NCBI GenBank assembly: GCA_025201805.1
Contig: MU619310.1
Location: forward strand, 4,701 to 37,192
Length of the DNA: 32,492 nucleotides
Reading direction: 5' to 3'
Origin: Parasitella parasitica
Lineage: Eukaryota; Mucoromycota; Mucoromycetes; Mucorales; Mucoraceae
In this document: positions 20,754 through 30,647 of the stretch, piece after piece
Position numbering within the stretch: the stretch's first letter is position 1
Layout: each line of letters begins with the position of its first letter
Position numbers and translations under genes: made by a program
The notes under the pieces: model-generated
Database searches by the model: none
What the model was told of the DNA's origin: nothing
What the model saw: the letters and a program-made list of their open reading frames with translations, nothing else

Positions 20754-21720
20754 TTATTCTTTTGATTCAGAAGGCTGGAATGGTGAAAGACGAGCGTCAT
20801 TGTTTCTTGTTGCATGCGAGAATATGTTGAGGATGTTTTTTGCAGCCATTATATCGCGATTCCAAATAATATTATACAAGCGGTTTCTTGACACTGTAAT
20901 ACAGAATGTACTCTTCGCTTTGCTGATCGTTGGACAACGTTTTCAACATTTCTTTTTTTGCAGTTGTTGCAGACTTGACTGGTGAGGTGTTCGTCTACCA
21001 TTTGGACTGTAACACCACGATTTTCTTTACATTTTTAAAGAGCTTCTATGATAGTCTTTGTAGGTCCAGATCTTTTGCCTCTCATGGTAGGTGAAAATCT
21101 TCCATCTCCATAGGCAATGATGGTTTTATTTGCCTTAACTGATCCATCGGTGAAGGGCGGGAGTAAGAATAGTTGTTTCTCGTTGTTGTCTTCACATTGG
21201 TGGACGCACCCGTACGATATTTGATGCTATCATGAGTAAACATCTTGACTTTAATTTTGAAGACCTATTCCATTTGGTTAACACATTTTTAAAATATGTA
21301 CAAAAGTTTGCTACACTTACCAAAGGCCTCTGTTATAAAATTCATAAACTGTATCGTAGGATTGTATATGCTTGCTTCAAGCAATCAAGAATTTTGAAAC
21401 TTCTCTGGTTTTTAATGAATCCAGTTCTGTTATCATTCTATGAGTGTTTGTGTGCTTCGCTTGACGAACCTTTCGAATGTGAGCTGCATCATTAAGCCCA
21501 CACAAGTGATAATACTCCTTTTGACCAAGTGATCTCACTCTACCAGCTTGGTCAACTATAGTAAAAACCGTGCTAATTCCAGGGTCTGCCGCCCACACTT
21601 GGCACCCATTGTCAATATCTATTTTCTGGTCAGATGGCTTTACGGGAAGAGAGTCTTTCTTCTTTTTAGCTGTAATTCTTGAGAAGAGAAAAGAAATTGA
21701 ATAACCATCCGTGTAGATAG
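20754..21720 (-). pseudogene. Fanzor (eukaryotic TnpB homologue) nuclease relic, catalytic half
   Basis: Fanzors are RNA-guided RuvC nucleases carried by eukaryotic transposons. Minus-strand order: RNAIYTDGYSISFLFSR (21740-21690; the TDG block precedes RuvC-I in the family), then WAADPGISTVFTIVD with the RuvC-I Asp at 21584-21586, then QKEYYHLCGLN. A probable intron follows (about 21322-21267, GTAAGT..AATAG). Next are IIAYGDGRFSPTMRGKRSGP and QMVDEHLTSQVCNNCKK with the RuvC-II Glu at 20990-20992 and the first CxxC of the zinc finger; the second Cys pair is QCQETAC. Last is WNRDIMAAKNIL with the RuvC-III Asp at 20853-20855. A stop lies at 20754-20756. Lesions: frameshifts near 21665, 21380, 21165 and 20895, plus TAA in place of Lys after IIEAL. 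The N-terminal half is missing or unrecognisable. All three catalytic acids survive. Confidence 0.85.
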
Positions 21721-22323
21721 CATTCCTAATAAAACTTGATAAGTTCTAAGGCATTACTAAATTAAAACTATATGAACTTACTTAAAGATCTTCTTTCCAT
21801 TGTATAAAGTTCAACTAACTATACAAACTTTATCAATATTTTCTAAAATGACCAGTATTTCTGTCCTGAATGCTCATATTAATGTTAGAAGTGTGAGGTT
21901 TATAGCATGAGATATATAAATGTGGGTGGAATAAAAGTAGTGAGCACCAGCTCCTGTTTTGAAAGTAGAACGACTTTGCATAAAGAAGAAGAGATAAGAG
22001 TAAAATAGTAAAAGAGAATACAATGGATTCAAGAGCCAAGGGAGTAATTCAAAGAGCTTCAGAGACAAAAGCATCTCTGTTGGAGATGCCATGAATCGTC
22101 AGATGAAGTTCTAATACAGTACCTACCAGTACGGTATCAGATGCGTCATCGTCTAGTCACCACAACAGTCCACTTCTGTGCCTAGCAATTTGTTACTTGC
22201 TTCCATACTTCAACTTCTCTTTCCGGGAAACAACAAACTCGAAAAAAAAACCTACCAAAGAGTATATATATATAAAAAAAGGACGAAATTCCAACAGTAC
22301 ATTCAGCCCCCCAACCTGTACAT
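21721..22323. other. Former N-terminal side of the Fanzor relic and PPR promoter
   Basis: On the minus strand 22092-21874 is open but hydrophobic and matches nothing I know of the Fanzor N-terminus. 21810-21785 (IQWKEDL) and 21745-21720 may be relic exons. From 22100 onward the stretch is the promoter of the PPR gene on the plus strand. Confidence 0.35.
22263..22277 (+). promoter_or_regulatory. TATA-like element of the PPR gene
   Basis: An uninterrupted TATATATATATAAAA tract lies 46 nt upstream of the PPR start codon. TA repeats are common by chance in this AT-rich sequence. Confidence 0.3.
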
Positions 22324-24387
22324 ATGCGAAAGTCTACGACTCATTTAAAAGATGTGTCGAGACTTCTGAGTACAACTGTAGATAATGGGAAAAGCTCTGC
22401 AATTCCAATCACTTGCCGGCGGAACTCACATATGCGAGCCATGCTCAATACTTTTTCTCCACTAGAACAGCAGTTACTACAACAAACTCTATTCTCTACA
22501 CAATCATTAATACCCAGCAATAAACGGTCGATATTTCAAAGAGCAATGTCAACTTGCTCTTCGTCATCAATTGCCACAGCTGTCATGGAGAAAATACCAG
22601 CGGCAACTGTACTGCCAGTTCCCATCCCTTCTTTTACAACACGGAAGCACCCTTCAAGTAGACTACATGGTGCCCTTAATTTTTTTAATATATCAGAACG
22701 ATTAACATTAGCCGATTTGGACTATGCTATACAACTTCGCAATGCCGATCAAGCCTGGTCCATATTCGTTACCCTTGCTTCCCGACACGGCAACGACACA
22801 ATACCCTTGACCCTGTGTTGCTCTTTATACGCCTTGTTGAATTTTGCAAAAAGGCTGACCGGATTCTCGAATAAAGCATCGAAACTGCGTCAAAAGCAAC
22901 TTGATCAATTACTGGAATACACAGAATTCCACCAGAGTTCCACAAAGCTGTTTCTGTCATCTGTCAAAGAAATCCCAATTTCGAGCCACAAGCAATTACA
23001 AAAGGCTATTCGAACAGGGAATTACCACGTAGCATGGACGACGTTTTACCGATTTCACAAGGAGAGCAAAAAGAACACAATGAACCAGTTCAAGTTACCA
23101 CGGAATACATGCATTCAATTGATGATAATGATGATGAAGGACAAACGGCTGGATAAAAATCAGCTTAAAACAAAGCTTCAACTAATCGCTCTGCATGGGT
23201 CAGGGAATTCAGAGTATGATAGTAGGTACCTGTCAGCTGCCGATCTCGGTCGCTTGGCTTATATTTGCCGTGGATATCAAAAAAATGCGACAATAGCACA
23301 TGGTTTGATTGACGAATTTGTGCTGGGATTGCCAAAGAGGAAGCAGTCAAACAGGGCAGATGCGTTGGATGAGCTGATATGGAGGATTTTGGTCAATGGA
23401 GACTTGCACAAGGCGAATCAAGTACTGCAAACGGTTCAACAGAGTATGACAGGCAAGGTGACAATCAACGAAATGGTATTTGTGAATTTAATGAACGCAT
23501 ATGGGCGGCAAGGAAAACATCACGAGTCGCTAAAGATTTTTGAGCAACTTTTGGAAACCAGGCAGCAGCCTACGACCAAAGCGTTTAATGCAGTGCTACA
23601 AATCTTTGCAGCGCAGGGATCAGCAGACAGGGCCGGGTTTATTTTTGAAACAATGAATCAACTAGATGTCAAGCCTGATGCAGCAACTTTTACCGAATTG
23701 ATTCGAGCCAACGGGCGCGCTGGACATATGAAAATGTGCATTCATTTCTACAACAAAATGCTACAAAGCCATATCCCACCTAATGTATATACTTACAGCG
23801 CACTCATAGAAGCCGCATCACGACGGAACGATATCAAGTCTGTGTTTCGATGGTTCCAAATCATGGTGTCAGACAATGTCCAACCCAATCAAGTCGTTTT
23901 ATCCTGTATATTAAAATCACTCTCCAAACAACACGACGAATATCCCAACATGCCCGACGCGGTCCTTCACATTGCACATCAAGCTGCTATGGCAGGTGTT
24001 AAAACTGACGCAGCACTTTATACCATCCTGCTCAAAATGCAGGCAGAATCCACTGGAATTAGCGGAGCGCTCAAAGTTCATCGTGACATGTTGACACAAT
24101 CAGTCGAGCCCAACACCTATACTTATACCATACTTATGGATGCTTGCGGCAAGAACAAGATGCCAGAAACTGCCGAGAAAATATTCGATCTGATGAAGAA
24201 AAGCCAACGACATCGGCCCAATACAGTGACCTATAGCGTCATGATGGACGCCTGGCTGAAAGCTAATAGACGAGAAAAGGTAGAGTCGCTTAAATTGGAA
24301 TTTCTGCAGGAATGCAAATCGGATAAAACTGGTCGATTCTGGCTTGACTCGAGAATTGGCAATCGAATCAAATCTAGATGCTGTTGA
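22324..24387 (+). CDS. Pentatricopeptide repeat (PPR) protein, probably mitochondrial (687 aa)
   Basis: Single-exon gene. PPR proteins bind organelle RNA, one base per about 35-residue repeat, and act in mitochondrial RNA processing or translation. The N-terminus (MRKSTTHLKDVSRLLSTTV) is basic, Ser/Thr-rich and acid-poor, as in mitochondrial presequences. Repeats are clearest at 383-630: VFVNLMNAYGRQGKHHESLK, AFNAVLQIFAAQGSADRAG, TFTELIRANGRAGHMKM, TYSALIEAASRRNDIKS, LYTILLKM, TYTILMDACGKNKMPETAEK, TYSVMMDAWLKANRREK. The N-terminal half (130-340) is helical with degenerate repeats. No SMR or other catalytic domain is present. The specific RNA target cannot be told. ATG at 22324 is chosen because the presequence-like stretch lies directly after it; ATG at 22441 is the next in-frame option. 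It converges on the FAH gene 776 nt away. Confidence 0.88.
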   Translation: MRKSTTHLKDVSRLLSTTVDNGKSSAIPITCRRNSHMRAMLNTFSPLEQQLLQQTLFSTQSLIPSNKRSIFQRAMSTCSSSSIATAVMEKIPAATVLPVPIPSFTTRKHPSSRLHGALNFFNISERLTLADLDYAIQLRNADQAWSIFVTLASRHGNDTIPLTLCCSLYALLNFAKRLTGFSNKASKLRQKQLDQLLEYTEFHQSSTKLFLSSVKEIPISSHKQLQKAIRTGNYHVAWTTFYRFHKESKKNTMNQFKLPRNTCIQLMIMMMKDKRLDKNQLKTKLQLIALHGSGNSEYDSRYLSAADLGRLAYICRGYQKNATIAHGLIDEFVLGLPKRKQSNRADALDELIWRILVNGDLHKANQVLQTVQQSMTGKVTINEMVFVNLMNAYGRQGKHHESLKIFEQLLETRQQPTTKAFNAVLQIFAAQGSADRAGFIFETMNQLDVKPDAATFTELIRANGRAGHMKMCIHFYNKMLQSHIPPNVYTYSALIEAASRRNDIKSVFRWFQIMVSDNVQPNQVVLSCILKSLSKQHDEYPNMPDAVLHIAHQAAMAGVKTDAALYTILLKMQAESTGISGALKVHRDMLTQSVEPNTYTYTILMDACGKNKMPETAEKIFDLMKKSQRHRPNTVTYSVMMDAWLKANRREKVESLKLEFLQECKSDKTGRFWLDSRIGNRIKSRCC

Positions 24388-25163
24388 CTTGGACGTGCGG
24401 GGTCAACCAATAGCAAACAAACAAACAAAAAATTAGAATTATAAATGTGGCCTCACACACATGGCTTTGTTACATAGTATTTCCTACTTGAGATTTTTTT
24501 TTTTTTTTTGTTTTTTGATGGGAGAATTAGCATCACAAAATCATTGCCGTAAATCAAGGCTCATGACCAAAAATGAGTGGGTCCCCATCTCTAGAAAGAG
24601 CAACAAAGACAATGTAATAATGGTTTGAGAGATTGACTGCGCAAGAAATGAATTCAAGCGTGGTCGTTTGCTATCCTTCATAAAAGTAATCTTGATACCG
24701 TGTCTTGTCTACACCCAAATACCGCCATTCTTCAATGGCAAAATGTTGATAATTGGTGAGGGCTAATGGTAGAGAGGAGGGGTAAATGCCACTGCCTAGC
24801 TATTTCAGGCACAAAGCGGCTATCTTGCTGCAATTATCGCAAATTTCGGTACGAGAGAAAGACATACGAAAGATGCTTAACAAGCAGCAGAGCTTCCCTG
24901 TCTATTTACTCGGCAAGCATAAGACACCGCGAATGTGGTTCCCAGAGACAAAATGAGGGGGGAGGGGGGGGGACTGGGGACTTTTTTTTCCAAAGAACCT
25001 AGAACCCAAGCCCTAGATGCTGAATACTACCTACGGTACAACATTACAGTTTAGGAAATGTACGTGGTGTCATGCACTGATAGTCGCTGGAAATGATCCA
25101 AGAAAAGTGTCAATAATAAAATACGTTTTCTTTATTTCTTTTATATGTATATATATACAGAAT
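24388..25163. other. Intergenic between converging genes, with one relic
   Basis: Contains T runs (24496-24520), a G-rich run near 24957-24972 and, on the minus strand at 24799-24554, the coding remnant listed separately. No other gene seen. Confidence 0.4.
24554..24799 (-). pseudogene. Unidentified small coding remnant with in-frame TAG
   Basis: One minus-strand frame stays protein-like for about 80 codons: LALTNYQHFAIEEWRYLGVD and KTRYQDYFYEG, then TAG at 24671-24673, then TTTLEFISCAVNLSNHYYIV, FVALSRDGDPLIFGHEP and TGA at 24554-24556. Both sides of the TAG share frame and composition, which suggests a recently broken gene, or read-through. The 5' side follows a TAG that could be an intron acceptor. 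I do not recognise the family. Confidence 0.35.
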
Positions 25164-26164
25164 CTAATTATCAAAAACCATACGGTTTGCAACTCTACCA
25201 ATACCCTTGATCTCAACTTCGACCAAATCCCCATTGTTAAGATAGCGAGGCTCCTTCATGCCCATGGCGACACCGGCAGGAGTACCAGTCATGATGATAG
25301 TACCCTTCTCCAAGGTAGTGCCTTGAGAAATGAAAGAGACGATCTCGGGCACATGGAACAACAGATCCGAAGTGTTTGTAGATTGTCTGACCTCGCCATT
25401 GACTCTAGTTTCCAGATCAAGGCCGGGACGGTCACCCAAGAGCTTGTTGGAAACGATAACGGGGCCGATAGGAGCAAATTTGTCGAATCCTTTACTAAAG
25501 CACCATTGAGGAACACCGCCAGCGTGCTTGGGGTCTCTTTGCCACAGTCTGTTGGAGACGTCGTTACCAACGGTATAGCCAGCAATGTACTCAGAAACGT
25601 CGGAAATGGGGATATCTTTGCCAGTTTTGCCAATGACAATTGTCTAATGTATGCATTTGATACGCATTAGTTTTCCGGACACGGCACATGCACTTTTATG
25701 GGTATCTTACCAATTCTCCCTCATAATCGACAGTAGTTTGCGCAATCTTGGTGATTGGGACGTCCTCAAAGGTGTCAGCAAGACAGTGGGAAGGCTTGAT
25801 AAAGACGGACGGATAGGGAGGAGGAGTACGGCCGCCTTCAGCGACTAGAGTGCTCTGATTTAGCGTGTGGATTTTTAGCAGCAATGGTACACTTACTGTG
25901 AGCTTTGTAGTTCAAGCCGATGCATTTGATGATGGGAACCTGGTCTCTGCTGAGAGGAGACAGAATCTTGGTGACTTTCTCGACTTGGTCAGTTACAACC
26001 GCATCAGAGGAGAACACATCGCCAGTGATGACTTTGGCTTCCAAATTGTCCTTTTCAAACAACCTGTCTACAGTGGCATCGGCATCAGCGACGATGGGCT
26101 CACCAAAGTAAACTTTGCTGTCGGCAGCAACAAAACGGATCAAGCGGTTCCAGACGGGTGACAT
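25164..26164 (-). CDS. Fumarylacetoacetate hydrolase (FAH) family enzyme (3 exons, 293 aa)
   Basis: Exons 26164-25897, 25844-25711 and 25643-25164 (882 nt), with introns GTAAGT..CTAG and GTAAGA..TTAG. It has the FAH C-terminal fold of FAHD1/FAHD2-type proteins, metal-dependent hydrolases, isomerases or oxaloacetate decarboxylases. Signatures: CIGLNYKAH (81-89), YPSVFIKP, VDYEGELTIVIGK around the exon 2-3 junction (metal-binding Glu), GNDVSNRLWQRD, KGFDKFAPIGP, and TGTPAGVAMGM near 245, all typical and intact. KGFDKFAPIGP and length place it near FAHD2. No targeting peptide is obvious, so it is probably cytosolic; true fumarylacetoacetase has an extra N-terminal SH3-like domain, absent here. 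The substrate is not determinable; FAHD-type activity on oxaloacetate or acylpyruvates is a family-based guess. Confidence 0.9.
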
Positions 26165-26281
26165 GATGGATAAAATACGAGATTGACAGAATCAATTGAG
26201 GTAAGGAAGAAGGAGAAGAATGACATGAACTTGCAGATCTGAATTTATACTTGAGCATCTTTTTTTTTCATGCTGTTCAAA

Positions 26282-26392
26282 TTAGGAAGTGCAAAGTGTG
26301 GGGTAGTAGCCAATAGGATCAAGTTCCTCGGTTGCGCCCATCTGGGTAATCTTAATCATGGCCAGCCCGCCTTCCCCCAGATGAATGGATGT
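26282..26392 (-). other. Possible small exon upstream of the FAH gene
   Basis: On the minus strand, a pyrimidine tract ending CTCACAG is followed by 36 open codons (SIHLGEGGLAMIKITQMGAT to the TAA at 26282-26284). No start exon was found. It could be a terminal exon of an unrecognised gene or an upstream ORF in the FAH leader. The surrounding 26165-26560 is otherwise the shared promoter of the FAH gene and the divergent Zn2Cys6 gene, with a C/T-rich tract at 26471-26500. Confidence 0.25.
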
Positions 26393-26560
26393 CTGTGAGA
26401 AAAAAAAAGTAAGCACTTAATATGTCGATGGGAAAATTGGAGACCACTAGTAAAGGATGGGAAAGCAGCCTTTTCCCTTTTCTCTTTTCTCTTCTATTTA
26501 ACTTTGTCAGTTAGAAACAAAGAGAGAAAGAGAGAGAGAAATCGAGAAAGAGAGAGAAAA

Positions 26561-29413
26561 ATGATAGTTACCAAAGGCAGCGACGACAGCAGTAAACCAA
26601 GCGAAAAAACAACAGGTGACAAAAATAAACCATTGCAGCCGCTTCAGCCAATAGCACCTTCTTCCACCCTTGGAACCGAAGCTAGAAAATCGCCCTTGTC
26701 GCCTTCAGCCAACACTCGCTCTACTGTTCCGCCCACCAAACGGCGGAAGGTATCTATTGCCTGCCATGAATGCAGGACGCACAAGACAAAATGCGACGGA
26801 GCCCAGCCAATCTGCGGGTCTTGTCAGAAAAAGAAGCTCCCTGAGGATGCCTGTGCTTACAGCCCTGAACGTGGAAGACGAGGTGTCAAAAATCAGTAAA
26901 GATCAAGTTTGGGGGTTTCGGCATAATTTCCACGACTAATCAGAATGTGTGTCTATAGATACGTGCAGCTGTTGGAAGATAAGGTGAAGGAGCTCCAAAC
27001 GGTGATTAGCAAATCGCAAGAGCAGCAATCCAATGTCATCCATTTGCCGCCATTGGCAACATCTGTGATGCCTGCCCTGGGGAACTCCAACAGATTGCTA
27101 CATCAAAACTATTTTAATATACCAAGTTCTCCGTCCGATAATATCACATCAAGACCGTTATCTACTGCTGCTGCTGCTGCTGCTGCTGGTACTGCTAGTA
27201 CTGCTAGTACTGCTGCTACTACGACTGCTGCAGCGACTACTACTACTGCGACCACTACACCCAGTAGTCATACTCGAAGGCACACTGAGGGAAGCATCCA
27301 GTCATTGGCAACAACTTCATCCAGCACAGATTGGCAGCAACAGCTCGCACAAAACTCACCCTCGTCACAGCACGACGTAGATTCAATCAATGACCAACAG
27401 CAGAGAGCATCTGCCATTGATGCCATGGGTGCGGTTACCAGTGACAACGACGACCAGAGCGAACGGACGTTGACAAGAGATCATCACGGCCAGGGGTATT
27501 TTGGTTCATCGAGTGCGGGACGTTTTATGAAGCAGCTCCATGATGCGATTGACAAAAAGACGGCGTCCAATGGCAGCAATCACTCGCAAGGATCACCCAA
27601 CTCTGCAAACTCTTCGTTTCGCTCGTCGTTCCAGAGGGACCCACAGCAGCGCAGATTCTCGACAGACTTGCTCAGCAACATTGTACTGCCGCCTCGAAAG
27701 GTCGCCGACAGCTTATTGGAAAGCTACTGGGTATATGTGCACACTTTGTACCCGTTCCTGCACAAGCCGTCGTTCATGAAGACGTATTCGCTGCTGTGGG
27801 ATCAAACTGGTGGCAGCATCAATGAATCCTATGATCTCTATGAATCGGAGAACGAGCCGCTATTCCAGTGCACACTGAACCTGGTATTTGCGTTGGGTTG
27901 TCAGTTATCGCCAGACACTAACGAGAGTGAACGAGAGGTAGCGTCTGACGTGTTTTTCCAGCGATCCAAGAAGCTGCTCCATTTCGATATCCTGGAAGCG
28001 GGAAGCATCAAAGTGGTGCAGGCCCTGTTGCTGATGGGTCAGTATTTGCAGTGCACAAAACTCCCTGGCAGATGCTGGATTGTGGTAGGGCTGGCCATCC
28101 GGGTAGCGCAGGGCATAGGGCTTCATTTGGAGAGAAAGTCAGAGAACCAGCTTGATCGAGAGCTTCGAAGACGGCTGTGGGGCGGATGCATTGTACTAGA
28201 CAGAGTTATATCCATGGCTTATGGAAGGCCCTTTATGATTCCCATCTCTCGGGACCTTAAGCTTCCTCAGGCGATCGACGATGAACTCCTGACTGTGGCG
28301 CCCCGCCCTCCTGCTTTGCAGCCCAAAACAAAGCCGAGCCAAATGGCGTTTTTGGTGCACACTATCCAGCTGTACGAAATCATGGGTGAGATCCTGTTGA
28401 CGCTTTACTCGGACGGAGAGACGTTTGGAGGCGCTATGGATACTGCCTTCCCTTCTGCTCGATCCGAAATCGATGGCAGCAATCTGGCAACTAGCCTCAA
28501 CTCAATCATCAAGCTGGAAATGGCCCTCAGTTCGTGGAAACAGAACTTGCCTCCTTTCCTGCAGCACGATCAAGGCAGCGACAGCATTTTTTTGCTAGAA
28601 AAAGACGAAAATGAGGCCAAAAAGCTATTGAGGCAGTGCAATGTATTGAAAGCAAGGTATGTATAACATTGGAATAGGTTGCGTATTTATGCTCAACTGC
28701 TGTATTGCGGCATAGATATCTTCATGTCTGTATATTACTGTACCGCCCTTTATTGGTGTTTTATTTCACTTTGGAAGAATCAACGAGCCATCATCATCAT
28801 CATCATCATCATCATTACGCAGATCATGCTGTTACTACGCCGACTGATCTCCAGAAATCTCTATTTGTACAAAGCTCGCAAAAGTGCGTCAAGATAGCTC
28901 AGGATCTTATCAAGACGATTAGTCATAATATCAAAGCGCAGTTGCCTGCCTGGTGGTACAGCATATTTTGTAAGCACTAGTAATTTATTTGTGAGCGAAA
29001 TAATGCAGTTAGACTCATTCACAGGGCGTGTCTTGTACTAGATCTTTACACAGCAGCCACAGTATTGTTGATGGCAAGGCTGTTCCCCAAAATAAGAGAT
29101 GTGATAGGGCACGACTCGTTGCTGTCGAGCTGGAATGAATGTCTGCGCTGCATGAAAGAATATCAGCATTATAGCGTGTCAGCAAAAAAATGCTATGCTT
29201 ACTTGTCAGAGCTAGAGAATCATGTCTGGGCGGCAACGCATGGTAAGTTGTATGCAGCTGGTTTACTCGAGGCAATGCTGACTCATAACCGTTGACAGAT
29301 CAAGAAAATAACAATGCATCCATTACAATGTCTAGTATCCAGATATTGGGTACATTACCACAAAGGCAGCAAATAAACGGGCAAATTCAACTGCAAGAAC
29401 TACCAGCCCAGCC

Positions 29414-29452
<39 letters not shown>

Positions 29453-29696
29453 GCAACAACAACAGCAGCAGCAGGAGCAGCAGCAGCAACAGCAACAGCA
29501 GCACCATCATCCACAGCCATCTGCTGAGTACAACAGTGCATTTAATTACAGTAATAGCAACATTGAGCATTGGGATTTTGATCTGATGCAGCAAGACATG
29601 TCTTGGCTGGGCCGTTTGCCTGTGTATACAGATTTGGAATCCGAATACCAAAATTCATTGAGTGAAAATGGGCTGGGAGGGTTTTCTTTCTTATAA
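26561..29696 (+). CDS. Zn2Cys6 fungal transcription factor (5 exons, 961 aa)
   Basis: Exons 26561-26895, 26959-28656, 28716-28969, 29042-29242 and 29299-29696 (2886 nt). The Zn2Cys6 DNA-binding cluster has C68, C71, C78, C85, C88 and C98, with the loop after C88 nine residues long, preceded by KRRK. A coiled-coil dimerisation segment follows directly across intron 1 (YVQLLEDKVKELQ). A low-complexity linker is rich in Ala/Thr. The fungal-specific transcription factor domain starts at about residue 345 (LLESYWVYVHTLYPFLHKPS) and includes PGRCWIVVGLAIRVAQGIGL and RLWGGCIVLDRVISMAYGRP. A His9 run lies in exon 3 and a Gln-rich activation-type tail in exon 5. It acts in the nucleus as a regulator of unknown genes. 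Start: ATG at 26561, the first in-frame ATG; the upstream frame is a purine-repeat leader. It is divergent from the FAH gene, a possible target. Confidence 0.9.
28789..28815 (+). repeat. (CAT)9 repeat encoding His9
   Basis: Nine CAT codons in exon 3 of the Zn2Cys6 gene. Confidence 0.85.
29415..29502 (+). repeat. CAA/CAG repeat encoding polyglutamine
   Basis: About 29 CAA or CAG codons broken by a single GAG, in the last exon of the Zn2Cys6 gene. Likely length-polymorphic between strains. Confidence 0.85.
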
Positions 29697-29997
29697 AAGA
29701 CAAACTAGTATAAACATAGAGAGAGAGAGAGACAGGTTCTTTTTTGTAATAAAATTGTAAAGCTCGCCACATTTCCTGGTCTTTGCATAGATCAGGGTAA
29801 CCAGCTGGTAACACTAATTATCTCAGGGCGGAGACTATGTGATGAACCACTTTCTGGAAATGCATCCGACAAGATTAATCGCATTATTGCGATGGCTTCG
29901 TGTAACCTGCGCGGAAAGCTTAGTAATTCATAAACTCATATAAATGCGAATCTCTTCTTTTTCTCTTGTTCAAGATCTATTTAGTACTGAAGCAACA
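29697..29997. other. Intergenic, promoter of the GFA gene
   Basis: Holds a (GA)n run at 29719-29734, an AATAAA at 29747 as likely poly(A) signal of the Zn2Cys6 gene, and a CATATAAAT TATA-like motif near 29936. No gene seen. Confidence 0.4.
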
Positions 29998-30510
29998 ATG
30001 ACCACGCAATATCAAGGCACATGTATCTGCAAATCAATCCAGATTACGCTTCAGGGCGAACCAGCGAAAGCAATGGCGTGCCACTGTATCGATTGTCAAA
30101 AGTCTGCTGGTGGACCATTTCAAACCTGTGCTATTTACGACACCAAAAACATGCAAGTAAAAGACCCTGCAGGTCACCTCAAGAAATACGTTTTTCCAAA
30201 GGAAACCGTCGGCAGCGGCTTTGAAAAGCACAAATATTTCTGCGGCGTGTGCGGTACTCATTTATATAATCAGCCCATGAAGCACAATGGTGAAAAGAGT
30301 GTGATTAAAACTGCATTTCTTGATTCTGCCGAAGGCCCTGGGTAAGTTGTAATTTACACACGAGATCCGCGTCTGTATACTTATCTTTTTTTTTTTTTTT
30401 TTTGTGGCAGTGTCAATTTATTCAAGCCATCTGGTGAGATCTTTACCAAGGACAGAGCTTCTTTCTTGGACCCCATTGAGGGTCTCAAGCAATTCGAAAA
30501 GGGTTTTTAA
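29998..30510 (+). CDS. GFA/CENP-V-type zinc protein (2 exons, 147 aa)
   Basis: Exons 29998-30341 and 30411-30510 (444 nt), with a GTAAGT donor and an acceptor after a long T tract (GTGGCAG). Members of the GFA family fold around zinc; bacterial Gfa was described as glutathione-dependent formaldehyde-activating enzyme, but most fungal members are uncharacterised. Zinc ligands are complete: C9-x-C11, C28-x-C30-x2-C33 and C82-x2-C85. The sequence HCIDCQKSAGGPF is the family hallmark, and FCGVCGTHLY is the second zinc site. The C-terminus FLDPIEGLKQFEKGF is typical. Start: ATG at 29998 fits family length; an in-frame ATG at 29944 would add 18 residues. Stop at 30508-30510, converging on the MFS gene. 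Cytosolic by lack of targeting signals. Confidence 0.88.
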
Positions 30511-30511
30511 A

Positions 30512-30517
30512 AATAAA
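30512..30517 (+). terminator. Poly(A) signal of the GFA gene
   Basis: AATAAA two nt after the stop codon, with further copies to 30530. It lies in the 137-nt tail-to-tail spacer shared with the MFS gene. Confidence 0.45.
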
Positions 30518-30647
30518 AAAATGAATAAAAACAAGCATTTATTATTACATGTTGAAAAATAGAAACGAGTGTGTATATTAGTAAATAGATGGTTTGGTTG
30601 TATTATACAGATTGGGTTGCGTATGGAAAGTAGAAATACAGGGTTTT

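Noticed and set aside
21874-22092. 72-codon hydrophobic minus-strand ORF as Fanzor N-terminus
   Set aside because: It ends in a stop before the recognisable Fanzor block and shows no N-terminal Fanzor feature I know.
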